DNA of 64,000 bases from Prinsepia uniflora (Eukaryota > Streptophyta > Magnoliopsida > Rosales > Rosaceae), in contig CM064876.1 in NCBI GenBank assembly GCA_032719365.1, positions 61,747,864-61,811,863 on the forward strand, in the 5' to 3' direction. The notes under the pieces were generated by a model. The model was not told where the DNA came from. It searched no databases and saw nothing but the letters and a program-made list of their open reading frames with translations. Positions 46,972 to 59,872 of this stretch are shown here, in pieces. Each line of letters begins with the position of its first letter. The stretch's first letter is position 1. The position numbers and the translations under genes were made by a program.

Positions 46972-49399
46972 GAGCATTTTTGTGCTAAATGAGATTAAAA
47001 GTGCAATTTAGGTGCATTTTGACTAAAAAACCAAAATGAGATTGGCATATCGTATTTCATTGTTTAAAGTTCCAAATAAAAATTCCCAACCTATTGTTTT
47101 GGATAGCCCTTGGATGGTAAGTGAAAGAAATGAGCATTTTTGGTGAAAAATGAGATTAAAAGTGCATTTTGGCTTAAAACCCAAAATTTTATTGTCATGT
47201 TGTATTTCGTTGTTTAAAGTTCCAAATAGAAATTTCCAACCTATTATTTCGGATGGCGACTCAAGATAAGCCTCATAGAAATCTTACATTCCATGAGGAA
47301 TATTATATTAATAAATGGCTTATTACGCTAAGTGCACTAAGAACACGCCATGAAATATCAAAATACACCAGAAATGGAAATTTGCTCAGTGTGCTACAGG
47401 AACGGTAACACCGTCAATATCGTTGCATCAACTGTCCATCTCCGTTATTAACACCGTGAAAATTGATGACGTGGCAGTCATATTACAAATTCTTAAGGGT
47501 AATTTGGACATTTGATGTCTTTTATTGAATTTTATATTAATTTCTCTCTCTGAGGAAAAAAAAGGAGGAAAAAAAAAAATCCTAAAACTCTTCCTCGTAT
47601 CTCTTTCATTTTCCTCGCCATTCCCATTTTAGACATTTGAAATTCTCTGGGTACCTATGAATCGGAGGCAACGAACAACTTGAAATTCCCTGGGTTTCTA
47701 CAAACCAGAGTTCTCCATTCCTATTTTTTTCTCCAGACATGCGCCGAAATGAACCAGACAGACCAACTGCCAAAATTTTGGAAAGTTCTGATTTCACCTC
47801 GAATAAGCCTTAATAAATTTGGAGTAAGATATATAGTCTCGTAAATATTTTTCTTTCTTCAATTCGGTTTTGGATGGCGTATAGTCTTGTAAATGTTTTC
47901 CTTTCTTCAATTTATTTTTGAATAGCTTATTGTTAACGTGGGAATATTACATTTGAGTGTCACTTTTCAAGTGATTAATTAGGTATCTTCCTGGGTAAAA
48001 CTAATATTTAAGGTCCAAAATTTAAATGAAACTACCTGATATTAAGTTGTTACATTTGAGTGGCACAACAAAACATGCAATTAAAGGATGAAAGGGTTTT
48101 AATTGGATCCCAATCAGCTACCTCTAACCGACCTTGTCTACTTGAGAGATGAATGAATGCTCTTTATATGTCAATTTTGCGTAGTAACTAAAATGGTGGA
48201 GTGGCAAATGCTATGCGACGTTGGTACCATTATAGTTCGTGTTAGCTTTGTGTATATAATCGTACCGTGTTTTCTTTGGACATAAAATTTTGATTTAAAT
48301 TCGTGGAAAATAATAATAATTTATAATAATTTCATTTGAATTATTTTTATGTTGAGTTTGTAATTAAGTAGAACATTAAAGTGATTAAAGTCTAATTTTA
48401 CTTCGGAAGAGTGCATCCAACTTAGTAAATTAACAAACATTAAATAACGATTTAGACCCAAAAAAAAATGGTATAATTTAGTCATGATCTTGACTGTATA
48501 TAGATTCCAACAAGCTTACTACAATATGGGTCGGCCAAAGTCTACATGGCAGTCCACTTCAACACCTCCACTGCGTATAAATGAAGAAACCCTCTTCACA
48601 AGAAGAACCAATCAACGAACCAAACAAGCAAAGGCTTTGGCGAACCCTCGTTGGTTCAACACCTCCATTTATACTACAAACCCTCAAAAGTTCATTTGTT
48701 TCAAAGGCTAGCCTCTTAAGGCACAACTAGTTTTTTTTTTCGATCTAAAATCAAGATTTAGTTTTCTTCTCACTCCTATCTCAGTTCTTGAACTAAGAAC
48801 AATAACTTTTTCTTCATCTCGACTTGTATCTTAAGTTAGCTTTGAAGACACATCTGCATTCACCTTTATACCTACTTGCTTTCGTAGCTAGGTTTAAAGG
48901 CCACCTAACACCAACCTCATTCTCACTTTTGCTCAAATCAATCTTTGAGGCTTCCAAGCATTCCACTCTTGATGCTTCGACGTTGTTTGAATGTTTTTCC
49001 AACCTATGGCATGATTCCAAATTATGTTCATTAGGATGATGATTTCTAGAATGTCTTGCCTACTCAAGGCTAGATTGTGCGAGAAATAATTTACTTTATA
49101 CACTAATAATTTTACTTCTCGTATTTTGGTACCAACACATTTACTCTTCAATATTTGTACTTTGTTTTCATTACAATATAACCGTATTTTCTTAAGGAGA
49201 GATAAATATTCGAGATATACCAACCAGTATGTTTCATGGCTACCTATGTCCTGAAACCTTCTATGTGTCTTGGTCTAATACTATCATCCTAACTTGGGGA
49301 AACCCGCATATCTAATTACTAATTTGCTAAAATAATAAGCTGCTAACTTAAGCATCATGAGCATCACATGAACTTGGACTAAATTGGAAAGAAAACTTA
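46151..49399. other. AT-rich intergenic region
   Basis: No supported gene. It contains a (GA)n tract at about 46928-46968 and a direct repeat of about 140 bp (next entry). Short ORFs here lack family motifs. Confidence 0.6.
46968..47258. repeat. Tandem direct repeat of about 140 bp
   Basis: The copy at about 46968-47113 (AAATGAGCATTTTTGTGCTA...CCAACCTATTGTTTTGGATRG) recurs at about 47129-47258 with scattered changes and small deletions. Confidence 0.85.
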
Positions 49400-50084
49400 T
49401 TAAGTGTGACAACCCGGACCTCTGAAGAAAGCAAAATTGGGTAAAATGACGATTTTCCCTTGAAAGTCAAATAGTTTACTTTTGATCAAAAGTCAAAGTG
49501 TTGACTTTTTTTATCAATGACCTCTTTTAGGTAATTCGAGAAGATCATTACGATGGTTTCGGGATCCTGAGTTCGTAGACAGACGGTAAGCTAAAAACGG
49601 AAGTCAAACGATTCCGATACGGGTTAAAAAAACCTTTGAGGGCATGTAATTTTGGCATAAGGGTAAAATGGTCATTTGGCAATGGAACCTTGTTGGATTG
49701 TGCCAAGTGTCAGTTCTAGAAAGCCCGGATGTTTTGGCTTTCCTACCGACTTCTCCCTTTATATATATCAGTGTAGTGTGTGTAGGTTCGGTGGGCATAG
49801 GCCGAAGACCATAAAAAGGTGTGGAAGGACCCACCGTGAAGGATAGGTAGAGCAGAGAGACAGAGGGTTTGGGAAGAAAGGAAAGTGAAGAGAAACAAAG
49901 AGAAAGTGATGAGAACTAAGCAGAAAAGGGAAAGAACTAGCAGTTCTGGAAAACCCGAAAACCATGGTTTCCATGGGTTTGCTTTCGGTTTCTTAGTTAG
50001 GTTGGGGAAGCTTGGCAACCAGGCTTGCTGATTAGCTCTGCGTGACCAGGCGATTTCAACAGACCCAAAACTTGAAAGTTGAAA

Positions 50085-53000
50085 TGTAACGACCCGTCCC
50101 GAATTCCGGGATTAGATTAGTCACTAATCTTGATTAGTGAGTTTGAACGGTGGTTAGTAGGGCGGAATCGGACAAAATGTGCAAAATGACCGTTTTGCCC
50201 CTGGTCGTGGGTAAAATGTTGACTTTTTTATCGGGCGGTCAAACGGACTTTGACCGATGACCGTGACGTAGTTCGGGACGTCACGAGTTCATAGACAGGT
50301 GGCACGTTCGATTCCGACATTCGTAGTGAAAGTTATGGTGTTCGGAAGTTGAGGGGTATTTTGGTAATTTGGCTTATTAGGGGCCAAATGTTGACTTTCT
50401 GACTGGGAGGTCCGATGGGTGAGGGTCAAGGACCGTTACGTAGGTATCGTCGATACGAATCCAACGACAGGCGGCATGCCGAAATCGGAGTTACGACGAC
50501 GAAGTTATGGTCACGGACGTAATCGCGATTAACCGAGACTCGGAATAAAATAATAATATTTAAAATAGGTGAACAGTAATTGACGAATCTGGACCCTTGG
50601 ATGTAGGCCACGTGTCATCATCCTCTTCAATCCCTAAAATCTGGATCCTTGTTGGCCATTGGATTATTTAATCCATTTTCTCCCCTTAAATCCTCACCAT
50701 TCATTCAAACCTCAGATTAAATCTGGGCCCTTGATCTCATCTCTTTCTTCCCTTCATCTACTGATCACACTCATCCCTCTCACTCTGTTCTTTCTCCCAC
50801 CCGAAACACATACGCACACAACCTACATGAACCACCTCACCAATCTCTTCTGTGTTGGTGTGTGAGTGAGATGAGCTGCACGGTGAGGCTTGAGAGACGG
50901 CGGGGGGACGACGGAGACGGCGGAGACGACGGCGGCAAAACAAAAACAGAGGAGCAAAAATGCAGAAATTGGAAGATCGTTATGGATTGGCTTTTGATCG
51001 CTTTAGAGGGATGTATGATGTTCCTGGAGTCGAGCTAGGCATGCTGGTAGCCACGGCGGCGAGGTAAGCCTCGAACCCGTGAGTTTGTTTTCGGGTACAA
51101 AATGGTAGGATGGGTTTTAACGTGTTTCGATCGATCTGGTGATTAGGATGATGATCTAGAAGGTGAGACGAGCTTCTGGGGATCGTTTTCGAAAGGAATG
51201 GTGGCCGGGATCGTGCAGGCACGACGGTTGCAGGTGGCCGGTCTGCACACCTCCACGAACAGGTAGTCAAACGTATTGGTTTCTCAGTTTTTAAAGCATG
51301 GATCAACTGGAATTGATGAGACGATCTTGTAGGAACAAACGGAATTGAAAATGATCGAGTAATGGCTGAGAACCAGTCGGGTTGGGCCGCGGGTCACGGT
51401 GACCCGTTTATCAGACAACCGGGTCAGAACGGTGACACTGTTCACGGCGCGTGAGTTTCACGCACAGCCACTCACGGCGGCGTGTGGCGGCGCGTGGGCA
51501 CGAATCTCGAGGTGAGGTCAACATGACTTTTAATCCATTCGATGTAACGGACATTTTGGAATTGGTTTCGTGTCGATCGGACACCGTCTCGATAGTGTTC
51601 GGGATGTCCGAAGGTTTTAAATTAAGTTTAAAAATAAGTAAAAATTCGGGAAAATTACGGGACTTTGATAGGATGTTAATAATGAGGTTAGTGACCCTCT
51701 AATGTGATTTGGACAGGATTGGGAGTCCCGGTGATAGTGGTGTGGCCCGGGAGGGCCGGTGGCACGCGTATCGAGGCACACGGTTAAAACGGTCTGTGAG
51801 TGGACTTTGGTTTTATAAATTCTATGCATGCTTAAATGTTTTACATGGATTATGATTGTGATTGTATGATGTTGGTTTGGTTGTTGGTAAATTGTACGGT
51901 TTCACGTATTTCGAGGCGATTTACGTGCTTGCACGTAAATCGAGGTTTCCGGTTTTACATGGATTTTCCATATTTATGACTTGGATATAATATGATAAAA
52001 TGGTTTTGAAATTGGAAATATGAACTCGGGCTTGAGGCCCACGTGTTTTGGAAATTTCGGACTTGGAGTCCATTTGAGAATCGGGCCGGGGGCCCAGTTG
52101 GTTAATGAAATCGGGCCAGGGGCCCAGTTGGTATGAAATCGGGCTGAGACCCATTTGAGTTATGTTATCGGGCCAGAGGCCCAGTTGATTTACGAATTCG
52201 GGTCGTGGGCCCAGTGGGTTTATAAGTCGGGCTGCGGGCCCAGTTGGTTTACAAATCGGGCCGTGGGCCCAGTGGTTCATAAAATCGGGCATGAGGCCCA
52301 GTTGGATAATAAATGTGATTTCGGGTCAGGGACCCTATATTTTATAATGGTGATTTCGGGTCAAGGACCCTAAATGGAATTATATGGTTTTATGGAAATT
52401 TCGGGCAGGGCCCAATGGTAATGATGTGATAAAAGGATTTAATAAAACTGTTTTTCCATATACCATCTGGATACAAGGATATATGATGGTCTCCTCCAGA
52501 TGTCTGGGACACTGGGGAAGTCACGGTGCATTGCCTGCGAGGGGTCATTATACGGAGCAGCCGGACCGTATGATGACTCAGGAGCAGGATTGCTATGATT
52601 GACGTCAGGGACGTCAGACATCATGGATGTCAGATATATGGACCCGGAGAGACCCCGGACAGCACGCGTAGCTTATGAAACCCTGAGATATGACGTCAGG
52701 GACGTCTAGCGTCTGGGACGCTAAGCATCTGGGATGCTGGTGATGGTAATGGTAAAATATAGATTAATGAATAAAATGGCTTATTGGTTGGATATGTGTT
52801 ATGTGGTAAAAATGGATTATTGGTTATGAAATGGTATGTAGGGTCGGGGACCCTAAATGGTTTCGGATTTTGAATTGATGTTCATTTATGGTCGTGGGTG
52901 GTGACCCACATGGTTTTAATATGTGTGGTGGTGGTATTCCACGGTTTTGGGCTGAGTTCCCACACTTGGTTTTTGGTTAACGGTTTTTGGGTTAAGGCCC

Positions 53001-53331
53001 TAAGGGCTCGGTTGAGCAAACGTTTTGGTTACTGGTTTTGGTGGCATGCATATGTTTTTATTGGAGGGCATAAATGTCTTATAAATGTATTTGGTAAATT
53101 TATTGGTTTTTGTCCACTCACAGCTTTTGGTTTTAATGCCCTTCAGGTTGATTACGGATGCGAGTGCAGCAGAGACTGGGACATTGTACACCTCCTCCAT
53201 CGATCCTTGCGCACTCTGGCTGCCCCGTTTGGGCAGTGGCTCTTGGTCATCCCTTGTCTGACACCCCTGGTTGGACGGGAGCAGGGCACATTCCATGGTA
53301 ATCCCGGGGGGGATTGGGATGGGTCCTGTCA
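50085..53331 (+). repeat. 5' LTR of element C
   Basis: The LTR starts TGTAACGACCCGTCCCG and ends TGTCA. It holds CTGTGAGTGGAC (51794-51805) and eleven or more GGGNC-n3-GNCCC palindromes at 52028-52370. The 15-bp palindromes at 52601-52631 and 52692-52738 follow, then a TATA-like CTTATAAATG near 53077-53086 and GTCCACTCACAG (53112-53123). A conserved GACGGGAGCAGGGCACATTC lies just before the end. Confidence 0.93.
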
Positions 53332-53334
53332 ACT

Positions 53335-53346
53335 TGGTATCAGAGC
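53335..53346 (+). other. Primer-binding site of element C
   Basis: TGGTATCAGAGC starts four bases after the LTR end (53331) and is complementary to initiator tRNA-Met. Confidence 0.93.
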
Positions 53347-56300
53347 ACGGTTGCTCTATTTGTACGCGCAGGTCGAGGGTGTGATGTCTCATTGGGCTGC
53401 AATTCGTTATCAACCTGATAGATAGTGTTTGGGTTTGGATAGTGGATGGAGTGTGATTGGCCCGATACGCCGTGCATTAATGTGATTCGACCCAAGTGGG
53501 GTTGATTGTGGCGAACTGGTATTGTGGGACCGTCGGTTCGGTCATGTGATATTGGATTGTTGTGCTGCTAGGTGCAGCCAGGTTCGGGGAACCTCATGTG
53601 AGTAATGGTCTAAAATGTGAACCCTTGTGGTGGTTTCTAGTGTGAGGGATGTTGGTTCATCGGAGTTGGCCGATGACCTAGTGGTGGAACCCACGTTGAT
53701 GGGATGGTAGGATTGGATCTGACGTCTATTCGATGTCTAGACCGCGGGGTCGGTCAGGTTGTGAATTTTATATTACGGAAAGCTGTTTGGTTCGGTTGAA
53801 CCATAGGGTGTGATTGTGGAACCCTAATATTAAAAAGGTAAACCTTAATTGTGACTAGTGGATGAGAACTTGTGCTGCGACGAGCGGCTGAGGTCATGAA
53901 TGACCATGGGGATGGCTCTGAGATAAATTATGGAATCCCGTGTTGGATCGGGTATTGGTGTGATGTGTGGATGCGGATCTCGATAGCAATGACAGTTAGT
54001 CGGAAGTCATATGGAGATGACTGGCTATCGAGGGTAATCAGTGTGGTCATGATACTTGGGGATCAGGGGACGTTCGGGGAACGTTCATTTTCCTGATGTG
54101 GATTGTCAGAGTGGTGGTACCCATAGTCGTGAGGTACGGGATCGTCGTTCGGTATGAACGGAGATCCAGGATTGTCGTATTTGCACACGGTGTGCAAGTA
54201 TGGATGTTTGCGGGTTGATACTTTTGTGCTGATGCTAGTATGGATGCCTGCGTGCTGATACTAGTGTTGTTGATAGTGTGTTGGTGCTGGTACTAGCGCT
54301 GGTGCTAGTGTCGGTAATGGTGTTGACGATGAGCCACAAGTTGGGGTATGACTCCGTCATGATGAACATATGTTTGGTCTTTGAGTTTCGGTAGTGGTTG
54401 AGTGATGGACTGGATGGGATCCAGTTAAGATTGTGCTGGGTTGGGATAAGTCCCAATAGTGGTGAGATAACCAGTGATGAGTGGATTAAAATGGTATAAT
54501 TAAGACTTAAGAAATTTTGGGATGATTAGTGGATTTGGGGAGTTGTTGGCAACTCCAAAATTTGTGCGATTTTATGTTTTTAAATATCCCTAAAATGTAC
54601 ATGGAAATGATTAAACTGGAAAAGACGAGGAAAAACCATTAGTGGTATAAAGGTAGGAATTTGTAATTGAGAACTTGGAAAACCGAGTGCTGAACCTGTA
54701 AAGGTTGGGATTTGCGAACGGAACAATAAATTATGGACACGGGGTTGTCTAAGTGAATTGAGGAGGTAGGAAGTCTAGTGGTTAGACTTGACGTCTTGTT
54801 GGGAGCATGTCTGTTTCCAACATGGTTGGAACCTTAGTGTCGAGGAGAGTTGTGATTGGGGAACGAGAGTGGTGCTCGTTTTTGGTGATTGGTATTCCGA
54901 AGTCATTGGGGTTGACTTCTTGCTTCCTGCCCTGGCAGACATTGACTGTAGTTACCAGTATGTTGAGCGTGTATTGGTTGGTGAGCTCTTGTGTGTTGCG
55001 AGGTCATTAGGAGGAGCTACGTGTTCGAAATTAGGTAAACGAGATTTTTCATTTTCTGCTTGGTGGCAGACAATGTTGGGGTACATGGCGTGGTGAGTGC
55101 AGCGAGTTTTGTTGCATCCACGTAGGATGAGTATTGGTGTCATTATTTTGGATCATCCTTGGTTTTTCCTAGGTGGAATGACAAGGATTGATACAAGGTA
55201 ATCCGTGAGAATCCGCAGTCTCGACGTGTCTCGTCGTTGACTGATCTGTCTAGTTGTGGGAGTCGGTTGTCGATCGTTGTGGCGATCTAGGATTTTGACG
55301 TTATAGTCAGGGACATAGTGTCTATCTGGGTCATGATCTTGATGATTCAGATAGGGGGAGAGTATATCACTCTTACCTTGGTACGTGAGTCGTAATCACG
55401 GGATTGAACTTCTTTTCGAAGTGGGGCCCGTATGGTATTCTACTCGGGTGAGTAGGTTTTCAAGGTAGTTGAATTTTGTCAACCTTAGACGTGTGAAGGT
55501 TGGATTGGCTTCCCTATGAAGTCAATCAAGTGTATTGAACGGGTAACCGATAGGTTCGGTTTTGGTGTGTCTTGGTAAATGTGAATGAGATTTCGGGATT
55601 TGGAATTGAATTTCTGGGTGACGATTCAGGATTCGATTTTGGAACTTGAAAGTATATTTCTGGGTTTGGGTACGGAATGGTTATTCCAAATGCTAGCTTA
55701 CGGAATAATGATTTCGGATTCGAATTTGGATATGAATTAAAAATGTGATGTCTGGGCTTGGATCCGGGATTTCTTACGAAATTGTGGATTCAGATTCGGA
55801 ATTGGAACTAGATGTTGGGTGGAGTTTCGATTTGTCTCATGCTGGATTGGGCAAACGTACTCCATTATTGGAACGCGTTCGGCTATGACCTAGGTGGTTG
55901 TGGTCTGGCCATTAGGTAGATGTGTGTACTTCGTACATGGTTCGAGGTACAATACCTTGTAGACTTGTGATGTCTAGTTACGGTATACGTGATATACCCG
56001 AGGTGTGTTGGTGAACGTGTTGGTAGTCGGATTGGTTCCGATACCATGGGATTGGTTGTGGACCGAACATTACTATGCAATGGGTCATGGTAATTCCGAT
56101 GTGTTTAATTACACACAGGTCGTGTGAAAGGTCGGAGATTGTTTACTAAGTTAAGTACGTTGGTGGCATGTGTAGCCACGAGTGAGTCTAGTGTCAGTTT
56201 TCGACTGACAACAACTGTGTGGTGACAGATTGTCAGGATGTGTCAATATAGATCGTTGAGTGGGGTCAGCTGACTCCTAGTGGGAGTGGTAAAGGAACTG

Positions 56301-56522
56301 TCGAGTTGTTGCGTCAACGAGAGGGTTGATTTGACGAGTGGTGTCAAATTTGAAACAAGTAGTTTCAGTCATTCGACAGGGTCGAATGTAGTCGTTGCGT
56401 TTTGAGTATTAGTGGTACGTAAAGTGCAGACAAGTTTTGCCTGGTTAGTTGGTGTACGGGTGTACACGTGTTGTGTGGTCGATTCCACTTTCCACGGGGT
56501 GTTTGTGGAATCAGGGTAATCG

Positions 56523-56613
56523 AGTTTCGAGAGCGAAACTTTTTAAGGAGGGAAGTACGTTGAGTTTAGATCGGTTGGAATTTCGAGGACGAAATTTATT
56601 AAGGAGGGAAGGT
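56523..56613 (+). other. Duplicated polypurine-tract module of element C
   Basis: A first TTTCGAGAGCGAAAC plus AAGGAGGGAAG (about 56525-56555) is followed by TTTCGAGGACGAAAT plus AAGGAGGGAAGGT, which directly abuts the 3' LTR at 56614. Only the second should be the working tract. Confidence 0.85.
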
Positions 56614-59600
56614 TGTAACGACCCGTCCCGAATTCCGGGATTAGATTAGTCACTAATCTTGATTAGTGAGTTTGAACGGTGGTTAGTAGGGCGGAATCGG
56701 ACAAAATGTGCAAAATGACCGTTTTGCCCCTGGTCGTGGGCAAAATGTTGACTTTTTGATTGGGCGGTCAAACGGACTTTGACCGATGACCGTGACGTAG
56801 TTCGGGACGTCACGAGTTCATAGACAGGTGGCACGTTCGATTCCGACATTCGTAGTGAAAGTTATGGTGTTCGGAAGTTGAGGGGTATTTTGGTAATTTG
56901 GCTTATTAGGGGCCAAATGTTGACTTTCTGACCGGTAGGTCCGATGGGTGAGGGCCAAGGACCGTTACGTAGGTATCGTCGATACGAATCCAACGACAGG
57001 CGGCATGCCGAAATCGGAGTTACGACGACGAAGTTATGGTCACGGACGTAATCGCGATTAACCGAGACTCGGAATAAAATAATAATATTTAAAATAGGTG
57101 AACAGTAATTGACGAATCTGGACCCTTGGATGTAGGCCACGTGTCATCATCCCCTTCAATCCCTAAAATCTGGATCCTTGTTGGCCATTGGATTATTTAA
57201 TCCATTTTCTCCCCTTAAATCCTCACCATCCATTCAAACCTCAGATTAAATCTGGGCCCTTGATCTCATCTCTTTCTTCCCTTCATCTACTGATCACACT
57301 CATCCCTCTCACTCTGTTCTTTCTCCCACCCGAAACACATACGCACACAACCTACATGAACCACCTCACCAATCTCTTCTGTGTTGGTGTGTGAGTGAGA
57401 TGAGCTGCACGGTGAGGCTTGAGAGACGGCGGGGGGACGACGGAGACGGCGGAGACGACGACGGCAAAACAAAAACAGAGGAGCAAAAATGCAGAAATTG
57501 GAAGATCGTTATGGATTGGCTTTTGATCGCTTTAGAGGGATGTATGATGTTCCTGGAGTCGAGCTAGGCATGCTGGTAGCCACGGCGGTAGCCACGGCGG
57601 CGAGGTAAGCCTCGAACCCGTGAGTTTGTTTTCGGGTACAAAATGGTAGGATGGGTTTTAACGTGTTTCGATCGATCTGGTGATTAGGATGATGATCTAG
57701 AAGGTGAGACGAGCTTCTGGGGATCGTTTTCGAAAGGAATGGTGGCCGGGATCGTGCAGGCACGACGGTTGCAGGTGGCTGGTCTGCACACCTACACGAA
57801 CAGGTAGTCAAACGTATTGGTTTCTCAGTTTTTAAAGCATGGATCAACTGGAATTGATGAGACGATCTTGTAGGAACAAACGGAATTGAAAATGATCGAG
57901 TAATGGCTGAGAACCAGTCGGGTTGGGCCGCGGGTCACGGTGACCCGTTTATCAGACAACCGGGTCAGAACGGTGACACTGTTCACGGCGCGTGAGTTTC
58001 ACGCACAGCCACTCACGGCGGCGTGTGGCGGCGCGTGGGCACGAATCTCGAGGTGAGGTCAACATGACTTTTAATCCATTCGATGTAACGGACATTTTGG
58101 AATTGGTTTCGTGTCGATCGGACACCGTCTCGATAGTGTTCGGGATGTCCGAAGGTTTTAAATTAAGTTTAAAAATAAGTAAAAATTCGGGAAAATTACG
58201 GGACTTTGATAGGATGTTAATAATGAGGTTAGTGACCCTCTAATGTGATTTGGACAGGATTGGGAGTCCCGGTGATAGTGGTGTGGCCCGGGAGGGCCGG
58301 TGGCACGCGTATCGAGGCACACGGTTAAAACGGTCTGTGAGTGGACTTTGGTTTTATAAATTCTATGCATGCTTAAATGTTTTACATGGATTATGATTGT
58401 GATTGTATGATGTTGGTTTGGTTGTTGGTAAATTGTACGGTTTCACGTATTTCGAGGCGATTTACGTGCTTGCACGTAAATCGAGGTTTCCGGTTTTACA
58501 TGGATTTTCCATATTTATGACTTGGATATAATATGATAAAATGGTTTTGAAATTGGAAATATGAACTCGGGCTTGAGGCCCACGTGTTTTGGAAATTTCG
58601 GACTTGGAGTCCATTTGAGAATCGGGCCGGGGGCCCAGTTGGTTAATGAAATCGGGCCAGGGGCCCAGTTGGTATGAAATCGGGCTGAGACCCATTTGAG
58701 TTATGTTATCGGGCCAGAGGCCCAGTTGATTTACGAATTCGGGTCGTGGGCCCAGTGGGTTTATAAGTCGGGCTGCGGGCCCAGTTGGTTTACAAATCGG
58801 GCCGTGGGCCCAGTGGTTCATAAAATCGGGCATGAGGCCCAGTTGGATAATAAATGTGATTTCGGGTCAGGGACCCTATATTTTATAATGGTGATTTCGG
58901 GTCAAGGACCCTAAATGGAATTATATGGTTTTATGGAAATTTCGGGCAGGGCCCAATGGTAATGATGTGATAAAAGGATTTAATAAAACTGTTTTTCCAT
59001 ATACCATCTGGATACAAGGATATATGATGGTCTCCTCCAGATGTCTGGGACACTGGGGAAGTCACGGTGCATTGCCTGCGAGGGGTCATTATACGGAGCA
59101 GCCGGACCGTATGATGACTCAGGAGCAGGATTGCTATGATTGACGTCAGGGACGTCAGACATCAGGGATGTCAGATATATGGACCCGGAGAGACCCCGGG
59201 CAGCACGCGTAGCTTATGAAACCGTGAGATATGACGTCAGGGACGTCTAGCGTCTGGGACGCTAAGCATCTGGGATGCTGGTGATGGTAATGGTAAAATA
59301 TGGATTAATGAATAAAATGGCTTATTGGTTGGATATGTGTTATGTGGTAAAAATGGATTATTGGTTATGAAATGGTATGTAGGGTCGGGGACCCTAAATG
59401 GTTTCGGATTTTGAATTGATGTTCATTTATGGTCGTGGGTGGTGACCCACATGGTTTTAATATGTGTGGTGGTGGTATTCCACGGTTTTGGGCTGAGTTC
59501 CCACACTTGGTTTTTGGTTAACGGTTTTTGGGTTAAGGCCCTAAGGGCTCGGTTGAGCAAACGTTTTGGTTACTAGTTTTGGTGGCATGCATATGTTTTT

Positions 59601-59872
59601 ATTGGAGGGCATAAATGTCTTATAAATGTATTTGGTAAATTTATTGGTTTTTGTCCACTCACAGCTTTTGGTTTTAATGCCCTTCAGGTTGATTACGGAT
59701 GCGAGTGCAGCAGAGACTGGGACATTGCACACCTCCTCCATCGATCCTTGCGCACTCTGGCTGCCCCGTTTGGGCAGTGGCTCTTGGTCATCCCTTGTCT
59801 GACACCCCTGGTTGGACGGGAGCAGGGCACATTCCATGGTAATCCCGGGGGGGATTGGGATGGGTCCTGTCA
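56614..59872 (+). repeat. 3' LTR of element C
   Basis: It is nearly identical to 50085-53331, with an extra GGTAGCCACGGC unit. Palindromes recur from 59142 and 59233. In the 5' copy one palindrome spacer is ATG where this copy has AGG, so the arms are unchanged. Confidence 0.93.

Larger units (their letters stand above)
53332..56613 (+). mobile_element. Non-coding internal region of element C
   Basis: This is 3282 bp with no retroviral protein motif. It aligns with the internal region of B along most of its length, for example the AGTTGGCCGATGACC, GAACTTGTGCTGCGACGAGC and GGGTGACGATTCAGGATTCG blocks. A degenerate CTAGTNTGGATG repeat lies at about 54200-54310. It ends with two tandem copies of a TTTCGAG...GAAA plus AAGGAGGGAAG block. 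Confidence 0.88.
50085..59872 (+). mobile_element. Complete LARD-type LTR retrotransposon C
   Basis: The element is 9788 bp with 5' LTR 50085-53331 (3247 bp), internal region 53332-56613 and 3' LTR 56614-59872 (3259 bp). It is flanked by a perfect target duplication TGAAA (50080-50084 and 59873-59877). The LTRs differ by one 12-bp tandem unit (near 57575-57598) and roughly 15 base changes, so the insertion is recent. It keeps the primer-binding site and polypurine tract but has no gag-pol. It belongs to the same superfamily as A and B, with a closer relation to B in the internal region. Confidence 0.94.

Noticed and set aside
52028..52370. Regularly spaced palindromic repeats resembling a CRISPR array
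   Set aside because: Repeats are only about 13 bases, the spacers are related to each other, and the locus is a plant LTR.
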